Assembly (NCBI GenBank): GCA_024138025.1
Contig: JAMXBD010001257.1
Location: 248,001 to 312,000, forward strand
Direction of reading: 5' to 3'
DNA: 64,000 bases
Source: Combretum micranthum
Taxonomy: Eukaryota; Streptophyta; Magnoliopsida; Myrtales; Combretaceae
A program made the translations under genes and the position numbers. Of this stretch, positions 11,530 to 23,000 are shown in pieces. The notes under the pieces were generated by a model that ran no database searches, was not told where the DNA came from, and saw only the letters and a list, made by a program, of their open reading frames with translations. Position 1 is the first letter of the stretch, and each line of letters starts with the position of its first letter.

Positions 11530-13145
11530 CTGCCGTAAAGCTTTGTGCTTGTTATCTATTTAAATCGAACCAAACAGGAAGGATTATAATTTACTGGAAT
11601 GCTGGATTAACTTTTCTCAAACCCCAGAGTCTGGTGCTATATGACATTTCAGCCAAAAAGACGTATGATTCTAAATGGCAAAATTTCTTAACTCAATACT
11701 GTTATCAAATTACCAAATAAACGGAGTAAACATATAATGGTTCCAAACCAATCAACACTTCAAGGTCTTATATGGGGGAAAGCAAAGTGTGGTGTATCTA
11801 GAAGCTTAAACCAACAAGCTTAAACATCGAGTGCAAAGAGCAAATAGAATAAAATTAAAGCCTTAAAGGGACATCCATGTTTTCATTAGTTAGAACTTGC
11901 TTTTCCAATTCCCACATTTAGGCAAACAACATCAAGAGCAAATAGAATAAAATAACATCCATGTTCTCATTAGAGCATAAAACTTAACATTACAATGGCT
12001 AAAATAATACATTGACTTCACAATTTAACCATTCAGCAATAGGTGGATTGGTTCTACTATTTTCACTACATAATTCCAACTTCGTTTTCTTGTTTTCTTC
12101 TTTCAAGAAGGTTGTATTCTTCATTTTCAACCTCAGCTCAAATGGGACATCTCCTTGATGACAAAATTTAGAACCCAACCTCAGCTCAAATAGGCCAAAT
12201 GATTAGGTCTTATATAAGAGTGAGATTCTAAATATAACTTAAGTTGTCTAGGTAAGGGAGAGGATAGGAGGTGCAGCCTTAGAGAAAGACTTAGAATATG
12301 AAATTTCAAAATGGTCCATCAGATTCCATATGAACCAGTCCTAAGCCTAATAGAGGCTACCAAAGCTGGTCTGCTAAAATGGTTGGGCTTCAATCGATCG
12401 AACTCTTATACTCTAGTCTCTTGCTAGTTCCTTTCATGTTTTAATGAAATTTTGTTGTGGTGTGTTTGTAAGGACTTGTGCGGTTGTGCCAATGTGGATA
12501 AACATTTTACTTATCTTATGACCAAATCCAATGGCTACTGCAGGTATGTGCTATAGCATGGTGATGGAGTGTGAGCCAATTTATTAACATGATTGTTCTA
12601 ATACTAGAAGTATATATAACCAATTACCGAACATTTCGTCATTTTATTGATCAAAACCTACAAATATTAACCAATAAATATAAAGCTATACTAAATTTAA
12701 CAAGTCTAAACTATTAAATCAATTGCTAGCGGAGTAAAAATATTTCAGACGGAACAGAATTTGCAGTGATAATGAAAACTAAATCATATACATAATTTCA
12801 TCTACCTTCATTTATAGAGGATACGGAAATAGAATTGTGAGAGTAATCATCATACGAAAATAGTTCCATTTCAATCTTCACTAAGTTTCAGGTACACACC
12901 ATCATGTTCTTTCCAAATTCCTAGTTAGCTCACCTCCTTACATTGTATTGTAGTTGTTGATGTCGTTGTTTCTAGAAGTTTCTTGGGTTGTCCTCTTTTC
13001 TTGTCTTGTGTATTCAAGATGGTTGGGTCTTTGTTTGTCTCCACCTACAGAAGTACTAAAAATGGTTTATAGTTGTTTTTTTTTCACGGAAAATGATGTT
13101 GGTCATGTTTCAAAATTTGTAGTTGTCTGTTTTACCTTATAGTGT

Positions 13146-13370
13146 TGAGGTTGACCGAGATGAGAAATTACGGAGTCGAGGCTGAAAAAGCGAAGAAGCA
13201 CTGGGATTTACGGCCAAGCGGCAAGCAGAAGGGATAAAAATCCAAAACCTTTAGGAAGCGCGTCGTTTGTGGAAGAAATGATAAGCCTGGAGTTTCGACT
13301 TCGAGGATCCAAACGGAGGAGTGAAGGAGGAGGACTGACGATAGTGACGAAGTGATGAGAAATTGGGAAA
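13146..13370. other. GC-richer segment near the right end of the hAT element
   Basis: This segment is clearly richer in G and C than its surroundings. Read on the minus strand it gives serine-, arginine- and proline-rich stretches in two frames, like a plastid transit peptide or 5' leader, but both frames end in stops and no clear start exists. It may be a third captured host fragment. No function is assigned. Confidence 0.3.
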
Positions 13371-13631
13371 GTAAAACACAAATAAACCTAAACGATGCTA
13401 AACCTAATTTGTTTTTGGGATGGGCCGACTGCCTTTAGGCAGTGAAGAATTGATAATTGATATAAAGCATTTTTTTTTAATTAGTAAAGAAGTTCGGTTC
13501 GGTTCGCAACTTCGAACCGAATCCCTATCTTCGAACCGAACGGTGAACCGAACCGAATTAAAAAAAAAAAAACCGAATTTACGGTTCGGTTCGCGGTTTG
13601 GTTGGTTTTTTTGCCCAACCCTAACTATAAC

Positions 13632-13767
13632 TACCCACAAATTTAATTACCACTTTATAGACACACGCAGCACGTGGTGACTACTACTTACCTATAGTTC
13701 TTGCAATCATGAATGGAAAATAATTGACCAACTCATAATGGAATACAAATTAATATGCAATAAACAA
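13632..13767. other. Short spacer between hAT element and SINE
   Basis: No feature seen in this AT-rich stretch. Confidence 0.4.
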
Positions 13768-13776
13768 TAATATTAA

Positions 13777-13893
13777 CCAACAACTTTGTAATCTAGTGGT
13801 ATTTCCTTTAGTTTCTCATATGAGAGGTTTAAGGTTCGATTCTCTCATTTCTGTTGTAATGGTAAAAAAAAAGAAAAGAAAAGAAAAGAAAAG
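13777..13893 (+). mobile_element. tRNA-derived SINE with A-rich tail
   Basis: A 117-bp insertion has an A-box-like TCTAGTGGTA (about 13791-13801) and a B-box-like GGTTCGATTC (about 13834), about 40 bp apart as in tRNA-derived plant SINEs. It ends in an A-rich tail of AAAAG units. It is flanked by a perfect 9-bp duplication, TAATATTAA at 13768-13776 and 13894-13902, as expected for target-primed reverse transcription. It has no coding capacity. Confidence 0.75.
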
Positions 13894-13902
13894 TAATATT
13901 AA

Positions 13903-16683
13903 TATTTAATTACTTAAAGTTGTATAATATTTATTATGATCAATACTTAATATTTTATTAACCCTAGTCCATTTCGAAGTTGGAGCATTTTGATTTTAAA
14001 ATCAAGCCGACCAACTTAATAAATATTTATGTCTTGTTATCTTTTATTGCCATGTCCCGTATAATAAAGATCTGTTCTGTTGAAATGGTTGGTTCAATCC
14101 TCAATGAACTAGTCTCATAGCGGTTTGGCTACTTAAATTTATTTTTTCCTTATTTTATTATTGTCAGTTTATTATATTTTTGAATAATTAATATCAGTTA
14201 AAGTGTAATTTAATTTTCATATTTTAGCCAAAAGCACAAATTTTACAAACTTAAGCTTCTTCAGAAAATCACTAAATCCACGATTTTTCATTTACAACTT
14301 CACTCTAAATTATTTTGTTTAATCTTCGTGATCTTAGGACTTTGATGGTTAAGAAATAATGTTAAGAGTTTAATCAACTAAATCAGGTTCATATCTCAAA
14401 TCTTGATGAATAGGAAAAAAAAGATTTTTTTTATTTAATCTCTTATATGGATTAATGACACCTCGAGTATGAAGATGAACATTTTAATGTATTCAACCTC
14501 TTGAAGAAAATATTCAAATTTCCCAAAAAAATAATAACATGATATCAAGTAATAAAAAATGGCGAGCCTTTGGTAGCATACTAACATGAAAACTAGTCTC
14601 TCTAGTGCAATGAAAAAATTTTGATTCCACCCTCCATTCATCCTCAACAATTTAATATATATTTGTGTAGTTGATATATATATATTTGCTAGTAAAAATG
14701 AATTTCATTTAGCCAGACTATCCCACAAACACGTAAGGAATGAATATTCTATTAAGCGAATAAAAGTCTACCAAGTAGTGATTAGACTAGATGTCATAAA
14801 AAGATAACAAATATAAGGCATGAAAACAAATTAGAAAACAAAAACAAATATTGAAAAAATTCGCTTATTCTAAAAGCTATCGATAAAATATTCTTGCTTT
14901 GTCTCCACAATCACCGATAATGTTAGAAGTAGTAGATGTGTGGTTATTGAGATTAGCAGTAATAAGGGGTGGCTATTAGGATTTATAAAAAAGCTTAGAG
15001 TGTGTGTGTGTGTTTGGTTTCATATCAGTTTGATATATGTTTTATATCTATTTTAATTAGAATATTTATTAAAAACATATATAGATGAAAAACAAACATT
15101 TTTATTCATAAATAAACTTTATATATTATACATACAGATGCGGATCATATATTAAATAAAAAACAGACCATTTAAATAGATCCAATAGAGGTCTTCACTT
15201 TAAATTTAAAAAAAAAAAAAAGTGGTGAACTAAGATTCAGAAAATTCAAATTTTCATCTCCGAATATTTGCGGCATGTAAGAAGCCATTGTCAATAAGTA
15301 TGAGGTTCGGTTTGGAGGCCTACTTTTAAAAGCTATGTCAATCGCCACAAGGAAGGCTGCACTTGGTGGACTTATTGTTAACAACAGCAAGGCATAACTG
15401 TTATATATTTGTATGATCTATTTTTTATCTATATATGTATTTATATTTAAATAATATATATAAATATGTCTGATTTATATTTATATTTTATTTATATTTG
15501 ATCTTTTTATAAAAACTATCATTTTTTTTGTTTATATCTATTTTTTTTATAAAATATTATTAAAAAAATATTTATATTTACCCAAAAAGCTAGCAAAACA
15601 GAACAGGTGGCAATCCAGGTGTTTTATAAAACCTATCTTTCCTGGAAATAGAACTCACCATTGATAGCTGTGAAATGAGGCTGCAATATTGAGATGTCAA
15701 CTATTATTAGGATTATAAAACTAACTACTTATCAAGTTTATTCACCTGTTAACAGTATAATTAATCATGATATACATTTTTGCAGTATTTTATCATAGCT
15801 AAAAAATTTGAACTTAAATTATTATTAGTTTTAAAGTCCATGAATTGAATCTGGCCCTTTATAATATTAAAGAAGTGAAGTAACCTTGATATTCTCTAGT
15901 AAAATTAATGATGCAACTAAACTGTAAGGGGAAATTTAACATAATTAAAAATAAAAAATAAAAAAAGAGTTCAAGCCCTGAGTTGTCTAAACATCGCTAG
16001 TTTTTAATTCCCCCTTCAATCTTTAAAAAAAAATCAAATCAAATACAATAAAATATGAAGAAACCCAAAACAAAACGAAACTAAATTAACTAAAATAAAA
16101 TTCACAATTATGGGTGTAATAAGTTTCTATGGATTGTCAAAAATAATTTACTTAAATACAAATAACATAATTTTAATTATATAAATATTGATATACACCC
16201 GCATCTAGAAAATATAATTTTTTTTTATAAAGAATTTGTATGTTTTACATGCGATTTAATATAAATAGAAAGTAAATCACATCTTCATGTAAATGAAAAG
16301 TTTAGTAAAAATTACAAAAATCACATATAAAAAAGACAACACGTGTAAGAAAATTTTCGATATTTATATAATTATTTTTTATAATTTATATCTATATAAT
16401 TGAATTATTAATGATTGTTAAATAAAAAAGAATATCTCCATAATTTATTATATTCTTCCTTTTCACTAGATTAGGCACAATTCTATATGTGTTCAGTTTT
16501 TATGGTTAATATCAAATGGGTAAATAACCCCAATAATATGTAAATTTAATAAAAGATATATAATTGCGTACATAAATTTTAAAATTTATCAATTTAATAG
16601 TTTTTTTTTTTTTACCATGTCAATTACATTGGACTTATCTTATTACAAATTTTTTTCAGTGGTTGAACCCCTATAATTTTATA
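13903..16683. other. AT-rich non-coding stretch
   Basis: No gene is supported. It holds a short (GT)n run at about 15000-15013 and many AT-rich low-complexity runs. A 72-codon minus-strand frame (15390-15172) resembles no family I know. Confidence 0.45.
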
Positions 16684-16970
16684 TGTTTATTTGGGGAAAG
16701 GAGTAACATATTATTATTTTAAAAATAATTACGAAAATGCCACTAGGATAAAAATAATCCTAGATTTAAGCAACAAGAGACGATGTCTTAAGTGTCTGAC
16801 ATCATCTCTTTAAGAGATGAGGTTAATGCAACCTCCCCCCTATCCTCTTTATTTTTGGGAAAATCAGTCCTTTTTACATCTTTAATGAGACCTGTCAAAA
16901 TCATATGTAAATAACTATATAAATCATTCGATAACTATCATCAACCTTGGCTAAACAACTTCAAGACTAC

Positions 16971-17098
16971 ATAACCTAATCCATCTAAACACAACTCCAA
17001 TCCCAATCCATGTGTAAGGATCCACTATCACCCTATAACCTAATCCATCTAAACACAGCTCCAAACCCAATCCATGTGTAAGGATTCGCTATCACCCT
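16971..17098. repeat. 64-bp tandem duplication across the host/LTR-B junction
   Basis: The segment 16971-17034 is repeated as 17035-17098 with few differences. Each unit contains 43 bp of MULE sequence ending CCATG plus the first 21 bp of the LTR (TGTAAGGAT...CTATCACCC). The insertion junction is therefore itself duplicated, so the duplication came after the LTR element inserted. Confidence 0.8.
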
Positions 17099-19726
17099 AT
17101 AATAAAAACAAGTGATAACAGCTCTCCAACCACATATAACCTGTAAAATTATATGTAAGGTTGTCATAGAATAAGTGTTTGAAATATTATTTGCCTAAAT
17201 CCTCAATACTCAGCTAATAAATTTGAAAACTATGGATTTTCTTTTAAACTTGTAATAAAAACACAACATCATATTTATCATATATTACAAGGGAAATAAG
17301 TTCAAGAAATACATATAGCTAGGTTTAGATATTACCAACAAAAGCTTCTTACAAGCCTTATACAAAAGCCATAAAAGGTAATTCTACCTATATCATCTAA
17401 TATAAACATCAAAAGATTCCATAACTAGTCTATTACAAAATAGGAATTCCATCTTGGTCCATAGTCATATATAATCCTCCAGGTCATCTACGAAATCCTC
17501 AAAGTCGGTACAATAACCCATATTCGAGTAAAACTTATCTTGATCATCACTTGAAATAGTTAAAATATGAGCCAAAGCTCAGTACACAAGTAACGAATAC
17601 AAATGTGAAGTGATCCACACATACTTAAATTAAATGCAAATGCAACAGTCATTAGATTATTAGTTAATCTTTAGTTAACCGAACAACACTGGAGCATTCA
17701 AACTCCGAACAACAAGGATTTCTAGGGGAACCTGAGTAACTTTCATGATGTTCAGTGGGTTGATATAGGTAGCTCGGATACTCATATCTCCTAGATAACT
17801 TTATCCAAAATGAAAAAGTAATCTCATTTAGGGTTGTCAGTCGTTTCTTGACTTTATTTAGCTTAATCCATAATATCATCTAATTCAAGTGTTTCCATAA
17901 ACATTGAATTAAATTATATTACATCCTTTCAAGAATAAGCAAGTGTTATACTGATATCGAATACCCTATCAATTATCCACTAAACCACTTATGAAAGTCA
18001 TTTCAAAATGATAATAGTGGTCTAAACACCTAAAACTATCATGCCCCCAATCTGAGTAAGGTACCGCTCTATGAATCAGATTCAATGGTGTAAAAGACAC
18101 TCATACAAGCAATTATTAAATTTCCTTAATTTAAAGTAGTTTCAAAGGATGTCTATCCTAAATAGAGAATCAAGCAAGTTACTGCGTACCTGAAATAGCT
18201 CAGGAACTAATAAGGTTAATCGAGTGAGGATTTATCACTGTACAAAGAAAATATTAAATTTCTTACTTAGTTCAAGCACAACTCAACTAGTTTCATACAT
18301 AACCAATCAAAGAAATTCAAATAAATTATTACAAAGTCATAACATAGCATTTAAACATAATATATTATCATACAATACTCAACAAATATTCAATTGATCA
18401 TAAATTAAGCTTTGGAAAATATTGGAGGAAGTTTTTGAAAATGAAAACTGCAAGGGACACGCCGGCCTTCAACGCCGACAAAGTTGGTCCGGTGTACTCT
18501 GTACTAAAAACTCAACGCTTTTCCATCACTGGCAGTGTTCAACAATACGTTGGCCGCATTGTAGTCTACACCAGCGGCTTGGAGCCGGAATAGACTGCAA
18601 CTCCAATTTTCCAAAATTTCTGAGAGTTCCAGGAGATTGGTCTACTCCCGTGGATGCCCCCAACACCGGCAGTGTTGCCGTGTACGTCAAAAGCGTAGAC
18701 CCCTACGTCGGTGGCGTTGGGACAGCGTACACTGCAGCACATATTTTTTCAAATAATTACAGACCTCCCTGTTTCAGAACATAAAATTTTACCACATTTC
18801 TCACTTCCAAACTTCCTCCAAACTCATTTCCAACTCCAATCTTCAATCCATATGTATTCTAACTTTTTTTAATACACAAAATCTTCATTTTGAACTCATC
18901 AAACATCTATGTTTACCATGTCAAACAAGATTCTTCATTTAACCCTTCACATTACAAAATTAACTACTTAAAACCATCTCTACTATACTCATTCTCAACT
19001 CCATTTACTCCAACACTACATATTACTTACTTAGCACAAATATCAACTTGTAAACCATCAAGATATTCATTCAATACCTAACCAACATATACATATCATC
19101 AAAATTCTTATTAACATAAAACTCATATTCTAACCTAACCTTAAACTGTCAAATATGTTCTTAAATTAACAAACATATACCTTTAGAATCTTTGGCTTGT
19201 CTTTATGGTCTTGCCACAAGGAAATGAAGGTCTTGCTTAAGAAAAATGTAAGAAATGTTTGGACATAGGTTGGGTGAGCTTTGGAAGGCCAAAAATGGTT
19301 TTTTTGCTTCTATTTTGGGTCACTTTGGCTTATCTAATTTTTCACACAAATTAGAATTGATAATTATCCAAATATTGACTTTTATGGCTGCCAAAAAAAT
19401 ATGGGCTTAAATTGGCTTGGGTTTGGGCTAAATTTTGGCCTATAATTAATGCAATTAAGGCTTATTTGGGTCCAATTTTTTTGCTCAAAGTGGAGTTATG
19501 TATTAAACATATTTAACTTGTTTCAAACAAATTTTCATACACTCACTACATATATAAATTTATAAACTCAATATTTAATTACATTAAGATATATCAATAT
19601 TTAAACACACGAACACAACACATATATCATATACTAGCATAAATCATATTCATCATGCTTCATAATCATGCATAAATTCATTAACACATTTATAAAATAT
19701 AAATTGGGAAATTTATGGCTATTTCA
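17077..19726. mobile_element. Solo LTR (LTR-B), same family as LTR-A, inside the MULE
   Basis: It starts TGTAAGGATT and ends GGCTATTTCA, with a perfect 5-bp target duplication CCATG at 17072-17076 and 19727-19731. Its 2650 bp align in order with LTR-A at 286-3008, starting with a 54/55-bp spacing to the shared ACATATAACC segment and ending with the shared ATTTATGGCTATTTCA segment. No internal domain is present, so this is also a solo LTR. It lies within the MULE and is younger than that insertion. Confidence 0.85.
18455..18745. repeat. GC-rich insert in LTR-B with near-palindromic words
   Basis: This stretch is much richer in G and C than the rest of the LTR and takes the place of the 62-bp array in LTR-A. 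It contains CAACACCGGCAGTGTTG (18661-18677), a near-palindrome, with related words GGCAGTGTTCAAC (about 18532) and TCGGTGGCGTTGGG. The 120-codon frame here overlaps the LTR and matches no family I know; I do not call it a gene. Confidence 0.5.
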
Positions 19727-19783
19727 CCATGCAAACACAAACATAATAATAATTGAACAGCCAATTGTTTCTTTTTGAATACA

Positions 19784-21950
19784 TCAAATGTATAGGAAAA
19801 ATTGATGCTCAAGAATCATAAAAGCTAAGGATCTATAGACAATAATTTGGGAAAGAGAAAATCTACTAATATCTACTGTTGTTGCTGCTGTTTGGCTCGC
19901 CTCCCTCGTCCCCATATGACAAATGTCAGGGGAATGGTGTATGCAAATGGGGGTGCTGTGTAGAAGGATCAATCTGTATAAGCGTGCCCTCATCATCTCC
20001 ACTACTAGAATTGTACTGACCAAATGCGATAGGGTCTGGCTCAACCCCCCCTCCCCACAAATATCATGTGGTAGTGAATAATGCCTCTTATGTGGAGTTA
20101 GGGGTGTATGAAACTCATTGTATGACGGGTCTAACATGGGAGTGTCTTCCAGATAAGTGTAGGATGTAGATGACGAACCAGGCTCGTCATGAAGGAATTG
20201 GGAAGGACCAGGAAGATCAAATCTTAGCATGTCAGACGGCTCAGGCTCGTCTCGGATCTTTACCTGTTGATTTTTACCTCGCTCTTGACCCCGTCCCTGC
20301 CCACGCCTCTCTTTATTTGTGCGTCATCTTTGTGCTGGTTGAGGCTGTTGGTCATCCGGTACTGGTGGCGATGGATCTTTCAAATTGAGTCCCATGAACT
20401 CATTCAGTACATGGATGACATCTTGTGCAATGGTAGAAGTGTTCTCTGGAGACATGTGGGGGACTCTATGAATAAATCTGCCTGCAAGTAAGAATAAACA
20501 TATACATATAAGTAAATTTAAAAACACACATCACATTTCATATACAGCTTATGTAGCCGGTTTGCTTATCATGTAGTGTATAATAGCCCTTTTATGACGA
20601 TCCAACGCTTGATGATCGCATAATACCAATTGAAGTAATCATCACATGTACTAGTGGGCATATCTGGCATCTGCACAATGCGCTCACGCCTGCCATCCCA
20701 CACAAGATTGACATGCAAGGGAAGTCGTAGTGGAATTGGGTGGTGGAGCACGCCTACCATCCCACTCAGCTACCCAGCTGGCGTGCTCTGTCGTCCAATT
20801 CCACTATGACGTCCTTCGCATGTCAATCTCGTCGATGACTCTCATGTAGGTAGGAGGAGTAGGGATGCAATCGGGGCGGGTTTGAGACGGGTCTTTTTGA
20901 AACCCGAACCCTACCTGAGTCTTAATAGGTGTCCCAGAACCGGAGAAAAACCCTATGGAGTTTTTTTTATCATTCCCAAAACCCGACCTGATAGGATTTT
21001 AAGGAACCCATAACCCGACCCGACCCGATTCTAAGATTTTCAATTTTTTTTCTTAAAAAAAAAAAAGAAAGAATTTTGTTTTAAGTTATTAATAATATAA
21101 ACACTTATATTGAAAGAATGAATTTTAGACAATAATATCATATAAAATGATGCAAACACTTCATTTCCACTTACTTTCACATACATAGAATATAAATGGA
21201 TCTTTGCTTTAAGAACTTAGTATTTTTAATATTTTGAATTTATGCCGAGTCGGGTATTCCCAACAGGTTATATAATAAACCCAAAACCCGACCCGATAAC
21301 TTATTGAGTTTTTTTTTTTTTAATTCCAAAACCCTATAGGGTTTTTAGCGGGTTAGGCGGTCGGGTACCCTATAACGACCTGCCCCGCTTGCATCTCCAA
21401 GGAGGAGCTGGGATCCACTAGAAGCCACCAAACTGTTTGAGTATTCTGTCTCGGTAGTAGTGCTCAACAATATGGAAGCACACCAATGGGACCTGTGCCA
21501 ACCAAATGTCATTGCTCGCCCGACAGTATGGAGGCAGGGAGTCCATGATATCAATGTAAGGCTCCCAAACGACCTGTTCAACAAAGAAAGTAATGTATAA
21601 ATTAATGGAAGAATATAAACGTTGGAAGTTGAAGCAAATAAGACATTGAAAATCATACCTGGCTATGGGTCTTGTTGATCCAAACATCCTTGATGCTTAA
21701 TCAGTAAGTAGGTGGTTGGAATTGTATCATAACGCAACGTCCTATCTTCAATAGCTATCCTATGATATAGCTCCACCCGATGTGCACACTTATTTATCTT
21801 ATATCTATTGCAAATGATGTATAATATTTGCTCATATGTTGAGTTCCTACCAACACTGATCACAACAACTGGGCGTTTATCATAACTAAAACCATCATCG
21901 CCTTGTACAACATTTCCATGAGCATACAGTATAAACTTTGCCTTATCCAT
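19784..21950 (-). pseudogene. Degenerate MULE gene: MuDR N-terminal plus MAIN-like plant mobile domain
   Basis: On the minus strand a frame from ATG 21950 has MuDR-N-like features (VVVISVGRNSTYEQILYIIC, YKINKCAHRVELYHRI). A likely intron follows (donor near 21658, acceptor near 21575). Next comes a plant-mobile-domain part: VWEPYIDIMDSLPPYC, QVPLVCFHIVEHYYRDRILK, QFGG. After the inserted MITE (20860-21399) the same protein type resumes with MRVIDEIDMRRTS, TTEHASWVAEWDGRR, and a second WDGRR copy followed by DDYFNWYYAIIKRW. The C-terminal tail runs to about 19790. Stops after FGGF and after MRRTS, plus frame changes, show it is not functional. MAIN-like domains are known in MULEs and as the host proteins MAIN/MAIL1; this copy belongs to the transposon. 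Confidence 0.75.
20860..21399. mobile_element. hAT-type MITE inserted in the MAIN-like gene
   Basis: A 540-bp element has terminal repeats TAGGGATGCAATCGGGGCGG (20860) and TGGAGATGCAAGCGGGGCAG (reverse complement of the right end at 21399). An exact 8-bp target duplication AGGAGGAG lies at 20852-20859 and 21400-21407. GGGTCGGG / CCCGACCCG words cluster near both ends, as in other small hAT elements. There is no coding capacity. It splits the plant mobile domain. Confidence 0.85.
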
Positions 21951-22765
21951 TTCTTGATCTACCCTGCCATCTCATAAAATATAGTTCGAATGCATGAAAG
22001 TTGCATCATCAATTATCAATTGCACTCCCATAATACTTAACATAACTCTTAATACTATTATATCCACCTTCATCTTATATGAGTCTATTTAACACTATGT
22101 ATTAGATGGACCTATCTTATTGATTTACCCCATATGCAATTCTTTATCCTATTTCAATTTAACAAATAATCTAATTCAGCTCTATTGGGATAAAATTATT
22201 TAAACCTACATTTTATTAAGTCTAAATAATGATGGGTTCAAACTAATCGATTTCGTTCCACGATGTACTCAATATTAGTTTAGCACATGTATCAAAAAAC
22301 AAGACCTCAAAAAACAAGACCGGTTCGCTATTTTTTTTTTTTTTGGGCCACTCAAGTTAAGCGAGCAACTAATCATCTTATACACCTATACAATAATGCA
22401 ATAACTAATCTAATATAAAAACCACATAATGTACTTAACAATTTCAATAAAAAAATACTTATGAGACCGAATATACAATAATACAACATCAAAAACGAAA
22501 AAAATTAAGGGAAAAATGCAATACCAATCCATTTCGGCGCGGAATAATATCGATGTGCTCATACGAATTGCTTCTCTTCTTTACCAAATTAACACTTCCA
22601 CAACATCTGATGATCCAAATAATCCAATATACGAAGTCAATTACGTGAAAATCGGCTTGGAATTGGTGGAATGAGGGTTAGGGTTTCGAATGTGCGATTT
22701 GAAGATTTTTTTTTAATCCAACCAGACTAAGGAAGAAGAAGATGAGTTGGATAATATGAACGCAA

Positions 22766-22905
22766 ACCTTGTCTCTTGAAGAAACGAGGTCTACTATGGA
22801 GATACCTCGTCTCTTAAAGAGACGAAGTTCTCGAAGATTTAAAACCTCGTCTCTTGAAAAGACGAGGTCAGGTACTTAAGACCTCGTTTTTTAAAGAGAC
22901 GAGAT
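22766..22905. repeat. Four tandem hairpins in the right MULE terminal repeat
   Basis: Four 25-bp inverted repeats of the type ACCTCGTCTCTT-(A/G)-AAGAGACGAGGT start at 22766, 22804, 22844 and 22881, 37-40 bp apart. Each could form a stem of roughly ten to twelve pairs. The left MULE end (about 16775-16833) keeps one and a half diverged copies. They may be transposase-binding subterminal repeats. Confidence 0.75.
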
Positions 22906-23000
22906 CAAGTTATCTAAATCTAAGATTATTTTAATTTCAGTGCTATTTTCATAATTATTTTTTAAAATAGTAATATTTTATCCGTTTCCCCTGTATATTT

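Larger units (their letters stand above)
8991..13623 (-). mobile_element. Non-autonomous hAT element carrying captured host exons (Pack-hAT)
   Basis: The 4633-bp element starts TAGGGGTGGGCA (8991-9002) and ends TGCCCAACCCTA (13612-13623), terminal inverted repeats matching at 11 of 12 positions and typical of plant hAT elements. It is flanked by a perfect 8-bp target duplication, ACTATAAC at 8983-8990 and 13624-13631, the hAT hallmark. Both subterminal regions (9004-9165 and 13490-13605) are packed with CGGTTCGGT / GAACCG words, the usual subterminal transposase-binding repeats of such elements. I see no hAT transposase. The interior instead holds the 5' part of a host NT-C2-domain gene on the minus strand (11110 to 9203), another exon-like piece (11529-11379) and a GC-richer segment (13146-13370). 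It must have been mobilised by a transposase from elsewhere. Confidence 0.88.
16693..22991 (-). mobile_element. Mutator-like element (MULE) with MAIN-like gene and nested insertions
   Basis: The ends at 16693 (GGGGAAAGGAGTAACATATT) and 22991 are diverged long terminal inverted repeats: the first ~145 bp matches the reverse complement of the last ~145 bp, including a TAAAAATAATTACGAAAAT-like segment and the GACGAGGT hairpin words. Flanks are 9 bp long and match at 8 of 9 positions (TGTTTATTT at 16684-16692, TGTATATTT at 22992-23000), the MULE target size. Inside lies a degenerate minus-strand gene joining a MuDR N-terminal-like domain to a plant mobile domain (19784-21950). A 2.65-kb solo LTR (17077-19726) and a 540-bp hAT MITE (20860-21399) were inserted later. 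Without them the element is about 3.1 kb. Its right end lies 192 bp before the SufC start codon. Confidence 0.8.

Noticed and set aside
13404..13680. Two opposite overlapping frames with NRT/NRE repeats
   Set aside because: They are the translated CGGTTCGGT subterminal repeats of the hAT element.
15172..15390. 72-codon minus-strand frame
   Set aside because: No recognised family, poly-A/T run inside; likely chance.
18422..18784. 120-codon frame in LTR-B
   Set aside because: Produced by the GC-rich palindromic insert; the frame is absent from LTR-A and resembles no protein.
22766..22905. Regularly spaced hairpins as a CRISPR array
   Set aside because: Repeats are diverged inverted repeats in a MULE end of a plant nuclear sequence; spacers are only about 13-15 bp and no cas genes exist.
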